Source of the DNA: Oscillatoriales cyanobacterium
GTDB lineage: Bacteria; Cyanobacteriota; Cyanobacteriia; Cyanobacteriales; Laspinemataceae
NCBI GenBank assembly: GCA_011390955.1
Contig: JAABRM010000005.1
Coordinates: forward strand, 62,001-126,000
DNA: 64,000 bases
Reading direction: 5' to 3'
In this document: one piece after another, positions 1-9,443 of the stretch
How positions within the stretch are numbered: the first letter of the stretch is position 1
Layout of the letters: every line of letters starts with the position of its first letter
Notes under the pieces: model-generated
Seen by the model: only the letters and a program-made list of their open reading frames with translations
Database searches by the model: none
What the model was told of the DNA's origin: nothing
Translations under genes and position numbers: made by a program

Positions 1-258
1 GTTGGTTGTTTGTTGTTAGTTGTTTGTTGTTTGTTGGTTGTTGTTTGTTGTTAGTTGTTTGTTGTTTGTTGGTTGTTGTTTGTTGTTAGTTGTTTGTTGT
101 TTGTTGGTTGTTGTTTGTTGTTAGTTGTTGGTGGGTAGGGATTCTTTGGTTGTTTGTTGGTTGGTTGTTGAACAAAGAACAAAGAACAAAGAACAAAGAA
201 CAAAGAACAAAGAACAATCAACAATCAACAATCAACAATCAACAATCAACAATCAACC
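1..258. repeat. STRR heptanucleotide repeat array
   Basis: Positions 1 to about 165 are built from heptamers such as TTTGTTG and TTAGTTG. These are arranged in a higher-order unit of 35 bp (five heptamers) repeated about three and a half times. From about 172 the array switches to AACAAAG (about six copies) and then AACAATC (about six copies). This matches the short tandemly repeated repetitive (STRR) class known from cyanobacteria. The right end runs into the 3' end of the neighbouring minus-strand methyltransferase gene. Confidence 0.9.
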
Positions 259-925
259 TATATTCAATTCTGACCTGTTCCACGTGAATATTCTCGCCTT
301 CAATGAAGGTATGGCGGCTAATTTCTGATAAGCCAAATTCCTGAAACTGGGCTAATTCTGTTTCAGATAATGGCCAAGGCGGGCCATCGGGTTGAGCATC
401 CAATTCCCGGAGTCTAGTAATTACTAATAAAGTGCCACCAGGAGCAACTAAAGGCGCGATCGCATGAATAACTTTTTCGCGAATATTCAAGGGCAATGAT
501 TGAATATTGCGACATTCAAATACGAAATCAAATTTCCCCTGCCAATCGGGATTTAAGGCCAATAAATCCGCTACCACATAGTTAACTGGGGAATCAGGAA
601 ATCGTTCCTTTGCCCAGGCGATCGCGCTGTGGGAAATATCAAAAGCCGTCACATGGAACCCCAGGGCTGCCAAAGCTTCTGCATCATCTCCTAAGCCACA
701 ACCAATCACTAATGCGGACTTTCCTTGAGCCTGAATAATTTGCTCGTTCAGCCAATCTTGTAAATAAGGATGAGCAGTTAACTTAGCCCAAGGAACCTTA
801 CTGGCATCCTTATTTGCTTGGGAATATAACACATCAAACCAAGCGGAATGCTCGGATTTCTGTAACGCTTCCGTGGCTAGTAACTTAACTGTTTGTTGCA
901 GGGTTTTTGGTTGTTGTTCAAACAT
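239..925 (-). CDS. class I SAM-dependent methyltransferase (TPMT-like)
   Basis: About 228 aa. The SAM-binding motif I reads VIGCGLGDDAE near residue 75, followed by an acidic strand end (TAFDIS) and a motif near FVFECRNIQSL. This is the Rossmann-type methyltransferase fold, close in layout to the thiopurine/tellurite S-methyltransferase-like group. The substrate cannot be told from sequence. A TTG at 937 would add four residues; the ATG at 925 is preferred. The last three residues (VDC) and the TGA stop are encoded by the AACAATC repeat array, so the gene's natural 3' end has been replaced or overrun by the repeat. It lies downstream of purH on the same strand but is separated from it by a terminator-like hairpin. 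Confidence 0.8.
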   Translation of the reverse strand: MFEQQPKTLQQTVKLLATEALQKSEHSAWFDVLYSQANKDASKVPWAKLTAHPYLQDWLNEQIIQAQGKSALVIGCGLGDDAEALAALGFHVTAFDISHSAIAWAKERFPDSPVNYVVADLLALNPDWQGKFDFVFECRNIQSLPLNIREKVIHAIAPLVAPGGTLLVITRLRELDAQPDGPPWPLSETELAQFQEFGLSEISRHTFIEGENIHVEQVRIEYRLIVDC

Positions 926-1031
926 ATTTTTACTCAAGAAAATCTCTGTGTCTTCTGTGTCGGAAGTGGGGAAAATAAATCACCTCAGACACAAATAACA
1001 CAGAGGACTAACACAAGTATAGCTGATTTAA

Positions 1032-1117
1032 TAGACAATTCTGGAAAAATTCTAAAAATCCCCCCGACGATCGGGGGGTTGGGGGGATCGGCGCGGTTAT
1101 TTTGCCAGAATTGTCTA
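1032..1117. repeat. inverted repeat overlapping the purH stop codon
   Basis: A perfect 13-bp arm (TAGACAATTCTGG) at 1032-1044 is repeated inverted at 1105-1117. It encloses the GC-rich terminator hairpin. The right arm contains the purH stop codon (1115-1117). This looks like a small palindromic element or a nested terminator structure. Confidence 0.7.
1052..1078 (-). terminator. Rho-independent terminator of purH
   Basis: Read on the minus strand, an 8-bp perfect stem (CCCCCCGA / TCGGGGGG, plus-strand 1060-1078) with a 3-nt loop is followed directly by ATTTTTAG. It lies about 37 nt past the purH stop in the right orientation. Confidence 0.75.
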
Positions 1118-2680
1118 ATGTAAGAAGTGACGCATTCCGGTAAAGACCATCACGATGCCCAATTCATCAGCAGCATCAATAGAGTCTTGGTCGCGGAGAC
1201 TGCCACCGGGTTGGACGATCGCCTCAATTCCCGCAGCTACCGCTGTCCGCACCGAATCATCAAAGGGGAAAAACGCATCACTAGAGAGCACCGCACCTTT
1301 GGCTTTTTCTCCCGCTTGTTCCAGGGCAATTTTCGCCGCCCCGACCCGGTTCATTTGACCGGCGCCCACTCCCAAGGTAGTGCGATCGCGAGTCACCACA
1401 ATAGCATTAGACTTGACGTGCTTCACCACCTTCCAAGCAAACAGCAACTCTTGTAACCGATCCTCGGTGGGTTGCTTTTTCGTCACCACTTGCCACTCGC
1501 TGGGATTTTCCACCGCATCATCGGTATTTTGCACCAGGAAACCACCAGCGATCGCCTTAATCACTTGCTTTGGACCACTAATTAAATCCGGCAAAGTCAG
1601 CACTCGTAACTTAGATTTTTTCTGGAGCAATTCTGCCGCTTCCGGCTCGCAACTTGGGGCAAGAATACATTCTAAAAACAGCTTTTTCATCTCCGTGGCC
1701 GTTGCTGCATCCAGAGGCCGGTTCACCGCCACAATCCCACCAAAAGCGGAAATCGGATCCGCAGCCAAAGCTTTTTCGTAAGCTTCAACCAAGGTACTAC
1801 CAAACGCCACGCCGCAGGGATTAGTATGTTTCAAAATGGCCACAGCGGGAGGATATTGCGGAGCGATAAACTCACAAATAATCCGTCGGGCGGCTTCCAA
1901 ATCCACCAAATTGTTATAACTAAGTTCTTTCCCTTGCAGTTGTTGTGCGGCTGCCCATCCCGTAGGGGTTAATCCGACTTGATACCATGCAGCGGTTTGA
2001 TGGGGATTTTCCCCATAACGCAATGCCTGTTTTTGCTGACCGGCCATGCCAAACCGAGGGGGCAGAGGGTTATCTTCCAAAGAAGCAACCAATGGTTGAT
2101 TAACCAGATAATTGGCGATCGCCTGGTCATAAGTTGCCGTATGCCAAAATGCTTTTTGGGCGCAAACTTGGCGGAAAGCTAGAGAGACTTCTCCCTGATT
2201 TTTCCGCATTTCCTGTAAATACTCCTCATATTGCCCTGGTTCGCAAAGCACCGTCAAATGAGCGTGATTTTTGGCCGCAGCCCGCAGCAGGGTTGGCCCC
2301 CCAATATCAATATTTTCAATGGCATCCGCATAAGATACATCCGGTTTGGCGATCGTTTGCTCAAACGGATAAAGATTAACCACCACCAAATCAATCGGGC
2401 GAATATCGTTATTCTGTAAATCGGCGATATCTTCTGGCAAATCGCGTCTGGCCAAAATTCCCCCGTGAATTCGGGGATGCAACGTTTTCACCCGACCGCC
2501 CAAAATTTCTGGCGACCCGGTATAGTCTGCCACTTTGGTCACGGGCAAACCGGCATCTTTTAAGGCTTTTGCGGTTCCGCCACTGCTGATCAAGTCAAAT
2601 TCAAAGTCTTGAACTAATTGGCGGGCAAACTCGATTAAGCCAGTTTTATCTGATGTACTCAGCAGTGCTAGACGCGCCAT
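1115..2680 (-). CDS. purH: bifunctional AICAR formyltransferase / IMP cyclohydrolase
   Basis: 521 aa, the usual PurH length. It catalyses the last two steps of purine synthesis: formylation of AICAR by 10-formyl-THF and closure to IMP. The N-terminal MGS-like IMP cyclohydrolase domain (about 1-200) begins ALLSTSDKTGL and carries SSGGTAKAL and GRVKTLHPRIHGG. The C-terminal transformylase domain has RYGENPHQ, the catalytic KHTNPCG and a Ser-Asp-Ala-Phe-Phe-Pro-Phe-rich stretch near the end. It is a stand-alone cytosolic gene with its own terminator. The ATG start fits the family N-terminus. Confidence 0.98.
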   Translation of the reverse strand: MARLALLSTSDKTGLIEFARQLVQDFEFDLISSGGTAKALKDAGLPVTKVADYTGSPEILGGRVKTLHPRIHGGILARRDLPEDIADLQNNDIRPIDLVVVNLYPFEQTIAKPDVSYADAIENIDIGGPTLLRAAAKNHAHLTVLCEPGQYEEYLQEMRKNQGEVSLAFRQVCAQKAFWHTATYDQAIANYLVNQPLVASLEDNPLPPRFGMAGQQKQALRYGENPHQTAAWYQVGLTPTGWAAAQQLQGKELSYNNLVDLEAARRIICEFIAPQYPPAVAILKHTNPCGVAFGSTLVEAYEKALAADPISAFGGIVAVNRPLDAATATEMKKLFLECILAPSCEPEAAELLQKKSKLRVLTLPDLISGPKQVIKAIAGGFLVQNTDDAVENPSEWQVVTKKQPTEDRLQELLFAWKVVKHVKSNAIVVTRDRTTLGVGAGQMNRVGAAKIALEQAGEKAKGAVLSSDAFFPFDDSVRTAVAAGIEAIVQPGGSLRDQDSIDAADELGIVMVFTGMRHFLH

Positions 2681-2829
2681 GACTTATCCTCTCAAAAATC
2701 AATCGGCTAGTTTACGTTACTTAGAATAAAACGAACTCCGATATTGTCTCGGAAATGTAAGATTTGCTTTGGTTTTTATGCTTTGGTTTTTATCTTTACT
2801 GTTATTGGTTACTGGTTACTCGTTATGGG

Positions 2830-2892
2830 ATTGCCATCCTTCAAATAACTAATAACCAATAACTAATAACTAATAGCTAACAACCAATAGCA
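2830..2892. repeat. short heptamer repeat (AATAACT/AATAACC type)
   Basis: Degenerate heptamers of the form aataacy fill the purH-era gap just downstream of the era stop. This is a short STRR-type tract. Confidence 0.7.
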
Positions 2893-2900
2893 TTTTTTAA

Positions 2901-3845
2901 CTAATTCCGCTCAACTCGATAGCCAAAATCTGTCAAAAAATGCCGAGATTGTCGCCATTTTGGTTGGACTTTGACAAACATTTCTAGATAAACTTTGCCA
3001 TCAATTAACTTTTGCATTTGTTCCCGGGCAGCGATGCCCACTTCTTTCAGCAGAGATCCTTTTCTGCCAATCAGAATTCCTTTTTGGGAATCTCGCTCTA
3101 CATAAATGGTGGCTAAAACACGAGTAATTTCGGGAGATTCTTCCACTTGTTCAATTCCCACCGCCACCGAATGAGGAATCTCTTCACGAGTGAGATGCAA
3201 AATTTGCTCGCGAATTAATTCACCCATAATAAATCGTTCCGGCTGATCTGTCACCAAATCAGGGGGATAATAATAGGGACCATTGGGGAGTTTTTCTTTA
3301 AACAAGGATAATAAATTATCAAGACCATTACCAGTGATGGCCGAAAATTTTACCATTGCCCATTTATTAAACTTAGCCATTTCCTGATAAGTCCGATCTA
3401 GCTGGGCAATTTTCTGAGGGTCTTCTGGTTGCTGGTCTTGTTTATTTAATCCAAGAATTACTGGAGTTTTGGTTTGACTGAGAAACTCCGCAATAAAGCG
3501 ATCGCCTCCTCCGCAGTCCACGGAAGAATCCACCACAAACAGCGCCAGATCCACCGACTTAATGGCATTTTGGGCATTTTTAACCAAAACTTTTCCCAAC
3601 TCATGATGAGGCTTATGAATTCCCGGCGTATCCACAAAAATAATTTGAGATTCTGGGGTGGTTAAAATCCCCCGCAAACGGTTGCGGGTGGTCTGGGCGA
3701 TCGGAGAAGTAATGGCAATTTTTTGCCCCACCAGATAGTTCATAATCGTTGACTTACCCACATTGGGGCGGCCAATGATGCCGATAAATCCAGACTTAAA
3801 ACCAGTAGGGGCGGCAGGGATCGGGCTAATTTCATCAGAGTACAT
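2901..3845 (-). CDS. era: GTPase Era
   Basis: 314 aa, typical Era. G1 is GRPNVGKS near residue 26, G3 is DTPGIHKP, G4 is NKQD, and the C-terminal half is a KH RNA-binding domain containing IGRKGSLLKEVG. Era binds the 3' end of 16S rRNA and assists 30S maturation at the membrane-cytosol interface. The start is the ATG of MYSDE; family members often have such a short N-terminal extension before the G domain. It is a single gene, with STRR sequence downstream. Confidence 0.97.
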   Translation of the reverse strand: MYSDEISPIPAAPTGFKSGFIGIIGRPNVGKSTIMNYLVGQKIAITSPIAQTTRNRLRGILTTPESQIIFVDTPGIHKPHHELGKVLVKNAQNAIKSVDLALFVVDSSVDCGGGDRFIAEFLSQTKTPVILGLNKQDQQPEDPQKIAQLDRTYQEMAKFNKWAMVKFSAITGNGLDNLLSLFKEKLPNGPYYYPPDLVTDQPERFIMGELIREQILHLTREEIPHSVAVGIEQVEESPEITRVLATIYVERDSQKGILIGRKGSLLKEVGIAAREQMQKLIDGKVYLEMFVKVQPKWRQSRHFLTDFGYRVERN

Positions 3846-4239
3846 ATTGCAGATATTTCCAGAAAAGTTTGTTCATTTTAAGGCATTTTACCTATTTATC
3901 AAGAAAAGTTATTTCTTCTGAATACCAGAAGTTAATGGTTGATTTATTGGTGATTCTTGACAAACTATTGCTTTAGATAATTTTATATTATGTTTGACCT
4001 TTTTTAAAGATTTTTTTTGCCGGAAAATTTCCGTATTTTTACGCAGATTTTTATCAATTTAATGGCTAAATTTGCTAAATTTGCTAAATTTTACATAGTA
4101 TTACGGATATCTCGAATATTCGTTACTTGTTATTTGCTACTAGCTATTTGTGAGGAAAAGCTCAATAGCCCACCAAAAACAACAAATAACAAATAACGAA
4201 TAACAAATAACAAACAATAAACAACAAATAACAAGTTTC
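3846..4239. other. intergenic region with short tandem repeats
   Basis: 394 bp without a convincing ORF. It holds three copies of TTTGCTAAA (about 4069-4093) and, at 4170-4232, a heptamer tract of AACAAAT/AACGAAT type. A convincing promoter or RNA gene was not identified. The era promoter should lie at its left end. Confidence 0.6.
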
Positions 4240-5562
4240 TTAAATAAATATCAATGGCAGTAAACCAATTAATAACATAATCGGTACAGTTAAAGCTGAT
4301 TTAGCTGTAGACATAAGAGAAATTTCATGGCAGCCACTATATAGGGTCAGTATTGTATAGTTGATGGCGAAAATTCCCAGAATGGCGATCGCGATCCAAT
4401 TTTGCATCAACCCACCCAATAACACCCATAAACCCAAAGGCAATAAAGCCGCACCAGTAATAAATAAATCACCGGCAAAACTGCCATTAGCTTGAAAAAT
4501 GATCCGCATTAAACCACTAATCCCGGTCAAACTAAAGACCGGAAGTAAGCCCATAATAATTAAGGTCAATATGGGCAAATTACTGAAGGGGTAAATTTTC
4601 TGCCAACTACTGCTAATGCCGACGGTAAAGCACAGATTAAAAATCAGGGAAAAGCCAATCCCCACGGCGATCGCTTGTCGATTTCCCAAGGTAATAAACG
4701 CCGGAAATAACCCCTCAATGGGATTGAAAGCAAAAGCCCGCCAAGTTTTGAGGATTTGCAAAAGTAAACTGAATGGGGGTGGGGTTTTGTCAATGATGGT
4801 TAAAGTTTTTTGCAGATTTTCTAAGGCATTTAAGGTCTGCCGATACTGAAAGCGATCGCCTTGGGTCAAGAATTCTTTAGCCGCTTGCTTAAAACTGACT
4901 TTTGCCGCTTTCTTTTCGGCAATTTCCTGGTAAACTAAGCCCCGATGATAATAAGCTGCTGCATAATGAGGATTCATCGCGATCGCCTGGTTTAAATCTT
5001 CCAACGCTCCGGAAATATTCGCCAATTTAAACCGAGTTAACCCGCGATAATAATAAATTTCCGGTATTTTATTATTGCGGTGCAACGCTTCCGTATAATC
5101 AGCAAATGCCTCCCGGTGATTGCTCAGTTGGGATTGGGCAAACCCGCGTTGATAATAAGCCTCGACTAATTCAGGATTTAATTTTAACGCTTCAGTATAA
5201 TCCGCGATCGCCCCTTGATAATTTAATTTCTGGCTTTTTTTTAAGCCTTGTTGATAAAAATGTACAGATTGCTTCTCTTTTAAATTAACTTCAACGTCTG
5301 GTTCAGGGACTTTGCTGGTAAACTCTACTTCTTCGTTTGAGGCTGCTTGGGCTAACTCTTGGTCATACTTTTCCCGTTCCAAGGGATTTCTCAAAATCTC
5401 ATAAATTCGGGTAATTTCCTTAAAAAAATCTCCGGTTTCGTCAGCCGGATTCACATCAGGATGATATTGGACAGCCAACCGCCGATAAGCTTTTTTAATT
5501 TCTTCGAGAGTGGCAGTCTGGCTAACTCCCAAAATTTGATAATAATTTTGTTTTTTAAACAT
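4240..5562 (-). CDS. DnaJ-domain, TPR and C-terminal membrane protein
   Basis: 440 aa. An N-terminal J domain (about 4-70) has the HPD motif in YHPDVNP, so it should stimulate an Hsp70 ATPase. Residues about 100-240 form three to four TPR units (for example [16 protein letters not shown]). From about 270 there are five hydrophobic segments, resembling a Yip1-type membrane domain. This places J domain and TPRs next to a membrane, presumably as a DnaK recruiter at the thylakoid or plasma membrane. J-TPR-membrane layouts occur in cyanobacteria but I do not know a specific function. Confidence 0.85.
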   Translation of the reverse strand: MFKKQNYYQILGVSQTATLEEIKKAYRRLAVQYHPDVNPADETGDFFKEITRIYEILRNPLEREKYDQELAQAASNEEVEFTSKVPEPDVEVNLKEKQSVHFYQQGLKKSQKLNYQGAIADYTEALKLNPELVEAYYQRGFAQSQLSNHREAFADYTEALHRNNKIPEIYYYRGLTRFKLANISGALEDLNQAIAMNPHYAAAYYHRGLVYQEIAEKKAAKVSFKQAAKEFLTQGDRFQYRQTLNALENLQKTLTIIDKTPPPFSLLLQILKTWRAFAFNPIEGLFPAFITLGNRQAIAVGIGFSLIFNLCFTVGISSSWQKIYPFSNLPILTLIIMGLLPVFSLTGISGLMRIIFQANGSFAGDLFITGAALLPLGLWVLLGGLMQNWIAIAILGIFAINYTILTLYSGCHEISLMSTAKSALTVPIMLLIGLLPLIFI

Positions 5563-5639
5563 ATCATCTGAGGTTCCGTGATTTCGATATACAATGAAAA
5601 ATAGAGATTCAGCGATTCATTTTAAAGTAATTAAAAACC

Positions 5640-5700
5640 GGATTTTGACCCTATTTTTTTAAAAAAACTTGCCTTTTTTGGGTAAAAAAACCGGTTTTTC
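5640..5700. terminator. possible long-loop hairpin downstream of alkaline phosphatase
   Basis: AAAAACCGG and CCGGTTTTT form inverted arms around an A/T-rich loop of about 45 nt, with T tracts on either side. It lies about 70-130 nt downstream of the alkaline phosphatase stop and upstream of dnaJ-TPR. It is weak as a terminator because of the loop length. Confidence 0.35.
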
Positions 5701-5706
5701 AACTCT

Positions 5707-5759
5707 ACTATTGCGGGCGACTATTGCGGGCGACTATTGTGGGCGACTATTGTGGGCGA
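5707..5759. repeat. 13-bp tandem repeat, four copies
   Basis: ACTATTGYGGGCG is repeated four times head to tail, ending in a HIP1 site that touches the 3' end of the alkaline phosphatase gene. Confidence 0.9.
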
Positions 5760-5765
5760 TCGCTT

Positions 5766-6935
5766 CTAATCGCCAGTAACATATTGCTGACCCAGCAATA
5801 GATAAAAGACATCTGTATTCTCCATAGTGCCAGAAACTCGATCGCTATTAGGACCCCAGCCATAAATCCCCACATTCGCGGCTGTGTGATTATGACTAGA
5901 CCAAGAAACCTGGGGAAATTGACCTTGACCATTATTTTTTAACACTTTTAACCCGCCAGTTTCGTGGTCAGCGGTGACAATAATCAGCGTATCCGGGTTA
6001 TTTTCTGCCCATTTGAGCACTTCCGCCACCGTCTCGGCGAACTGCAAAGTTTCCATCACATTTCGTTGTAGATGATTCTCATGTCCCGCATGATCGATCC
6101 GTCCCCCTTCGATCATCAGAAATAAGCCATCCGGGTCATTATCCAAAATATTCAGGGCGGTTTTGGCCATCTCTCGCAAATGGGGTAAATCACCAACGCC
6201 TTTAGACTCATAAGGCAAATGACCTCGACCAAACTGTCCAGAAACCCGCGTCATCGTTTCCGTGTCTAAAGCCTGCATCTGTTGCCGGTTTGTCACCACC
6301 GTATAACCCGCAGACTCGGCGGCTTTCGGGGACATTCCCGCACCCCCGCCGCCAAACAGTACCTCTGGACGGGTGGTATTGAGATATTGTTGGCCGATTT
6401 CCGCTTGTTGAGTCCGACCCTCTTGATGGGCAGCAAAAGCCGCTGGAGTGGCATGAGTCATTTCCGTAGTCGTGACTAACCCAGTGCTTTTTCCCGCTGC
6501 TTGGTATTTTTCTAGGACTGTTTTCAGGGGTTGACCATCCCCAGGAATGGCCATGCTAATCACCCCATTGTTCACTTTTACCCCAGTCGCGATCGCTGTA
6601 CCGCCCGCTGCCGAATCGGTGACTGAGTTATTTGCCGAGTAAGTCATTATTTCCCCTTGATGGGGAAACTGCTCAAACGGAAGTGTCCCTGGAGTTCCAT
6701 TCGCATACATTCCCGCTGCTTTCACTTGTTCTGGCCCCATGCCATCACCGATCAACAGAATCACGTTTTTTGGTGCTTTGTCCGGATCGCCACTTGTCCA
6801 GGTTCGGCCTTGTGCTATGGTTGACCCAGTGGAAGACGATGTAACACAAGCGGCACAACCTAGGGAAAGGATGGTAAAAAAAGCGATGCGATCGAGTTTA
6901 TTACGTTTTAAGGATTTCATCATTATTGTTTCCAT
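5766..6935 (-). CDS. alkaline phosphatase (PhoA-type), exported
   Basis: 389 aa. Hydrolyses phosphomonoesters in the periplasm with a Ser nucleophile and a two-Zn, one-Mg site. Visible motifs: metal-binding LIGDGMG near residue 60, the signature DSAAGGTAIATG with the nucleophilic Ser, IEGGRIDHAGH and TADHETGG, and a late HNHT. The N-terminus has a basic stretch, a hydrophobic core and Cys residues (LGCAAC); a lipoprotein is possible but the lipobox is not canonical. Three start codons (METIMMK) are possible and none has a clear Shine-Dalgarno, so the first is kept. It is likely phosphate-regulated by family habit; no clear Pho box was identified. Confidence 0.93.
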   Translation of the reverse strand: METIMMKSLKRNKLDRIAFFTILSLGCAACVTSSSTGSTIAQGRTWTSGDPDKAPKNVILLIGDGMGPEQVKAAGMYANGTPGTLPFEQFPHQGEIMTYSANNSVTDSAAGGTAIATGVKVNNGVISMAIPGDGQPLKTVLEKYQAAGKSTGLVTTTEMTHATPAAFAAHQEGRTQQAEIGQQYLNTTRPEVLFGGGGAGMSPKAAESAGYTVVTNRQQMQALDTETMTRVSGQFGRGHLPYESKGVGDLPHLREMAKTALNILDNDPDGLFLMIEGGRIDHAGHENHLQRNVMETLQFAETVAEVLKWAENNPDTLIIVTADHETGGLKVLKNNGQGQFPQVSWSSHNHTAANVGIYGWGPNSDRVSGTMENTDVFYLLLGQQYVTGD

Positions 6936-7051
6936 TGTTTCCGAGGTGTTTAATACTTTTTAGCAAATTTTGGCGAACTAAAATCACCGAGTGTAATAGA
7001 CTTTTATATTATAGCGTTTAATTTTTTATTAAGGTTTGTGGGTTAGATTGT

Positions 7052-7456
7052 ATGCAAGTGTTTGCTCTGCGGTTAAAACCGAATGAAGATTTAAAAAAAA
7101 GTTTAACCGATTTTGTGAACAAAACTCAGCTAAAATCCGGTTTTATTTTGACAGCGGTTGGCAGTTTCCAACAAGTTACCATTCGGTTTGCTGGACATCC
7201 TTATGGTCAAGCCTTTAAAAGTTTATTTGAGATTATATCTTTAGTAGGAACTTTATCTCCCAATGGGCTGCACTTACATCTGGCTGTCGCCGATGCCAGC
7301 GGGAAAATTATTGGCGGTCATCTGATGAATGGTTGCATTATTTACACCACGGCAGAAATTATTATTGGCAGCAGTGAAGATTTGAAATTTATCAGAAGTT
7401 TCGACCGAGAAACTGGCTACAATGAATTAGAAGTTATTGATAGGAATTGCGTGTAA
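7052..7456 (+). CDS. PPC (DUF296) domain protein
   Basis: 134 aa, a single PPC/DUF296 domain covering the whole protein. The conserved core reads LHLAVADASGKIIGGHL followed by MNGCIIYTTAEI. In plants this fold sits behind AT-hooks and trimerises. The bacterial stand-alone forms bind metal through conserved His residues and have no settled function. It stands alone between two minus-strand genes. A 12-bp inverted repeat begins 3 nt after its stop. Confidence 0.9.
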   Translation: MQVFALRLKPNEDLKKSLTDFVNKTQLKSGFILTAVGSFQQVTIRFAGHPYGQAFKSLFEIISLVGTLSPNGLHLHLAVADASGKIIGGHLMNGCIIYTTAEIIIGSSEDLKFIRSFDRETGYNELEVIDRNCV

Positions 7457-7458
7457 TC

Positions 7459-7496
7459 CGTAGGTTGGGTCCACCGTCCACGAAACCCAACCTACG
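7459..7496. repeat. 12-bp perfect inverted repeat after the PPC gene
   Basis: CGTAGGTTGGGT (7459-7470) pairs with its perfect complement at 7485-7496 across a 14-nt loop. No T tract follows, so it is more like a dispersed palindromic element than an intrinsic terminator, though it could still end the PPC transcript. Confidence 0.7.
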
Positions 7497-7636
7497 AACT
7501 AATACATAATTTTATTAATCTTGAATTGAAATAACTATAATTGTAGCAATAATTTTTACAATTGGTATAATGTAAAATGGAATTCAATATTTCAATATTT
7601 CATTTATTTTATGAATTCAGAAAAAATCCCAAATAA

Positions 7637-8059
7637 CTATTGACAAATCCATTTCCACAGGGGATGAGATTCGCCTTGTTGCCGAATCCGCAAAACCTGT
7701 CGTTCCAGGCGATTTCTTTCTTCAGCGGGCATTCCAAATAGGATATTTCGACTTTGCCAAACTAAGACCGATGTGGTCATTCCAATACAAAAAAATAATC
7801 CCATTGTGGGCAAAGGAGAGTAGTATAAGCTGAGGGTATAGCGCAAACTTGCCCAGGTGAATTCTGCCAACATGAGCGAAATATCTGAACGTAAGCCCCA
7901 CAAACTAGGCAGACCGACAAACAACCAAATTAAGCCAACCAAAGCCCAACGTCCATAAACTGTCAGACGATGCAACTTTTCTACCTGAGCGGTAAAAATT
8001 GGGTCTTGGTTCGATTCTGATTTGCTGGTTTCTGGTTGATTCGGATCCGTGGCTGGCAT
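7637..8059 (-). CDS. conserved membrane protein, unknown function
   Basis: About 140 aa from the ATG of MPATDPNQ; a longer frame begins only at a TTG at 8107. The N-terminus is polar and acidic. Two hydrophobic segments follow (WALVGLIWLFVGLP near residue 38 and MGLFFCIGMTTSVLVW near residue 87), then a basic, amphipathic C-terminus (RNRLERQVLRIRQQ). It resembles small cyanobacterial inner-membrane proteins without assigned roles. I do not recognise the family. It lies downstream of pdhB-secD-secF on the same strand but about 390 bp away, so an operon link is unlikely. Confidence 0.7.
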   Translation of the reverse strand: MPATDPNQPETSKSESNQDPIFTAQVEKLHRLTVYGRWALVGLIWLFVGLPSLWGLRSDISLMLAEFTWASLRYTLSLYYSPLPTMGLFFCIGMTTSVLVWQSRNILFGMPAEERNRLERQVLRIRQQGESHPLWKWICQ

Positions 8060-8450
8060 GGGTTTTTTTGGGGAAGAAAATAACAAAAAAATATTGGGGG
8101 ATACCAAATCCGCTTGCTCAAGTAGGGGGAATTCATAAATTACCCCTACGATAATCCCCTACAACACGCTCTGGATTCCCGCATTCGCGGGAATGACAGA
8201 TAACTTTATCGGTGGGTTTTGAGAACCGGATTTGGTATGAGAGGCGATCGCTCGTGGCACTTATATTTTGCTTAAGTTGTGGTATTTAATCAGATTTAAT
8301 CGGCGTAATTGGTGGTGGCAAAAATTGGGCGGATTGACAAAATTTTCGGATTAGATGTGAACGCGATCGGCGCAAACTGGGTTTTTTCCCCTTTCTATCA
8401 CTAGGAAGAAAGGGGAGTAACTTATTCCGAAAATATCGATTTTTTTAGAC
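8060..8450. other. intergenic region with a core-only palindromic repeat
   Basis: Holds, at 8172-8200, the palindrome ATTCCCGC-ATTC-GCGGGAAT with its flanks CTGG and GACAG. This is the same core that lies inside the AGTAGGTG-bounded elements elsewhere in the window, here without their termini. No gene is seen. Confidence 0.7.
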
Positions 8451-9443
8451 TTAAAAATCAGACTCATTGGACTCAAAAGATGAGTCTGAAGGTGATAAGC
8501 CATCGATAGGTGCGGTCATGGGTTGAGGCGATCGCTTCTCGCGCCACCAAGCCAGCATGGTACTGGCAACAAAGATACTAGAATAAGCACCAGCAATAAA
8601 CCCAATAATTAGTGCCAGGGCAAAATATTTCAGGGTTTCACCCCCAAACAAGAAAATCGCCAACAATGGCAAAGTTGTGGTTAAGCTAGTGTTAATCGAT
8701 CGCGTCAAAGTTTGATTAACCGCATCGTTGACACTGTTATCGATCCCTTGATGCGGTTTTTGCCTCAAAATTTCCCGGATGCGATCGTAAATCACCACCG
8801 TATCATTCACCGAGAAACCGATAATCGTCAACAGTGCCACAATAAAGAGGCTATCGACTTCGACACCAGCGACTAAGCCGAAAATAGAGAACACCCCGAC
8901 CGTGACCAAAACATCATGGAGCAGAGCAACGATCGCAAAGAAAGCGTAGTCAAACTGGAAGCGAATACTTAGATAGGCAATAATCCCGAACAACGCAGCC
9001 AGTAAAGCCAACAGTCCAGAGGTAAACAGTTGGCGTCCAATAGTCGGGCCAACGGTATCAATCTGAGTTTTTAGGGGATCAAACTTGCCAATGGCTGCGG
9101 CTAAAGTGTTTTCTAAAGCAGTCCGTCGATCGACATCAAGTTTAGATGTCCGAATGGACAGGGCGTGTCTTTGTTCGCCGACAATTTGAATGCTACTGTT
9201 GCCTAATCCTTGAGCATCGATCGCTTGTCGCACCGTGCCGAGTTCAATGGGGCGATCGCAAGAACCCGGTTGACTACAGTCCAGTTCTAACTGCAACCGC
9301 GTCCCACCGACAAAATCCAAACTAGGGCGCAAGGGCGCCCCAATTTGTTGCCACGAAATCAACATTGAAAGCAAACCAACAATGATGACGGTTCCCGAAA
9401 TGAACCACCACAAGGTTCGCCGTTTAATCACATTTAATTTCAT
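8451..9443 (-). CDS. secF: protein translocase subunit SecF
   Basis: About 330 aa. SecF pairs with SecD and uses the proton gradient to pull preproteins through SecYEG. There is one N-terminal TM (about 10-30), a periplasmic P1 domain starting [14 protein letters not shown], then five TMs with the family motifs [16 protein letters not shown] and [12 protein letters not shown]. The ATG at 9443 overlaps the secD stop as TGATG; a GTG at 9446 would give GTGA overlap. The coupling implies translational linkage. The acidic, Ser-rich C-tail ([14 protein letters not shown]) is unconserved. Confidence 0.96.
   Translation of the reverse strand: MKLNVIKRRTLWWFISGTVIIVGLLSMLISWQQIGAPLRPSLDFVGGTRLQLELDCSQPGSCDRPIELGTVRQAIDAQGLGNSSIQIVGEQRHALSIRTSKLDVDRRTALENTLAAAIGKFDPLKTQIDTVGPTIGRQLFTSGLLALLAALFGIIAYLSIRFQFDYAFFAIVALLHDVLVTVGVFSIFGLVAGVEVDSLFIVALLTIIGFSVNDTVVIYDRIREILRQKPHQGIDNSVNDAVNQTLTRSINTSLTTTLPLLAIFLFGGETLKYFALALIIGFIAGAYSSIFVASTMLAWWREKRSPQPMTAPIDGLSPSDSSFESNESDF

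Noticed and set aside
5747..5932. 61-codon minus-strand ORF
   Set aside because: Shadow of the alkaline phosphatase 3' end and the 13-bp repeat.
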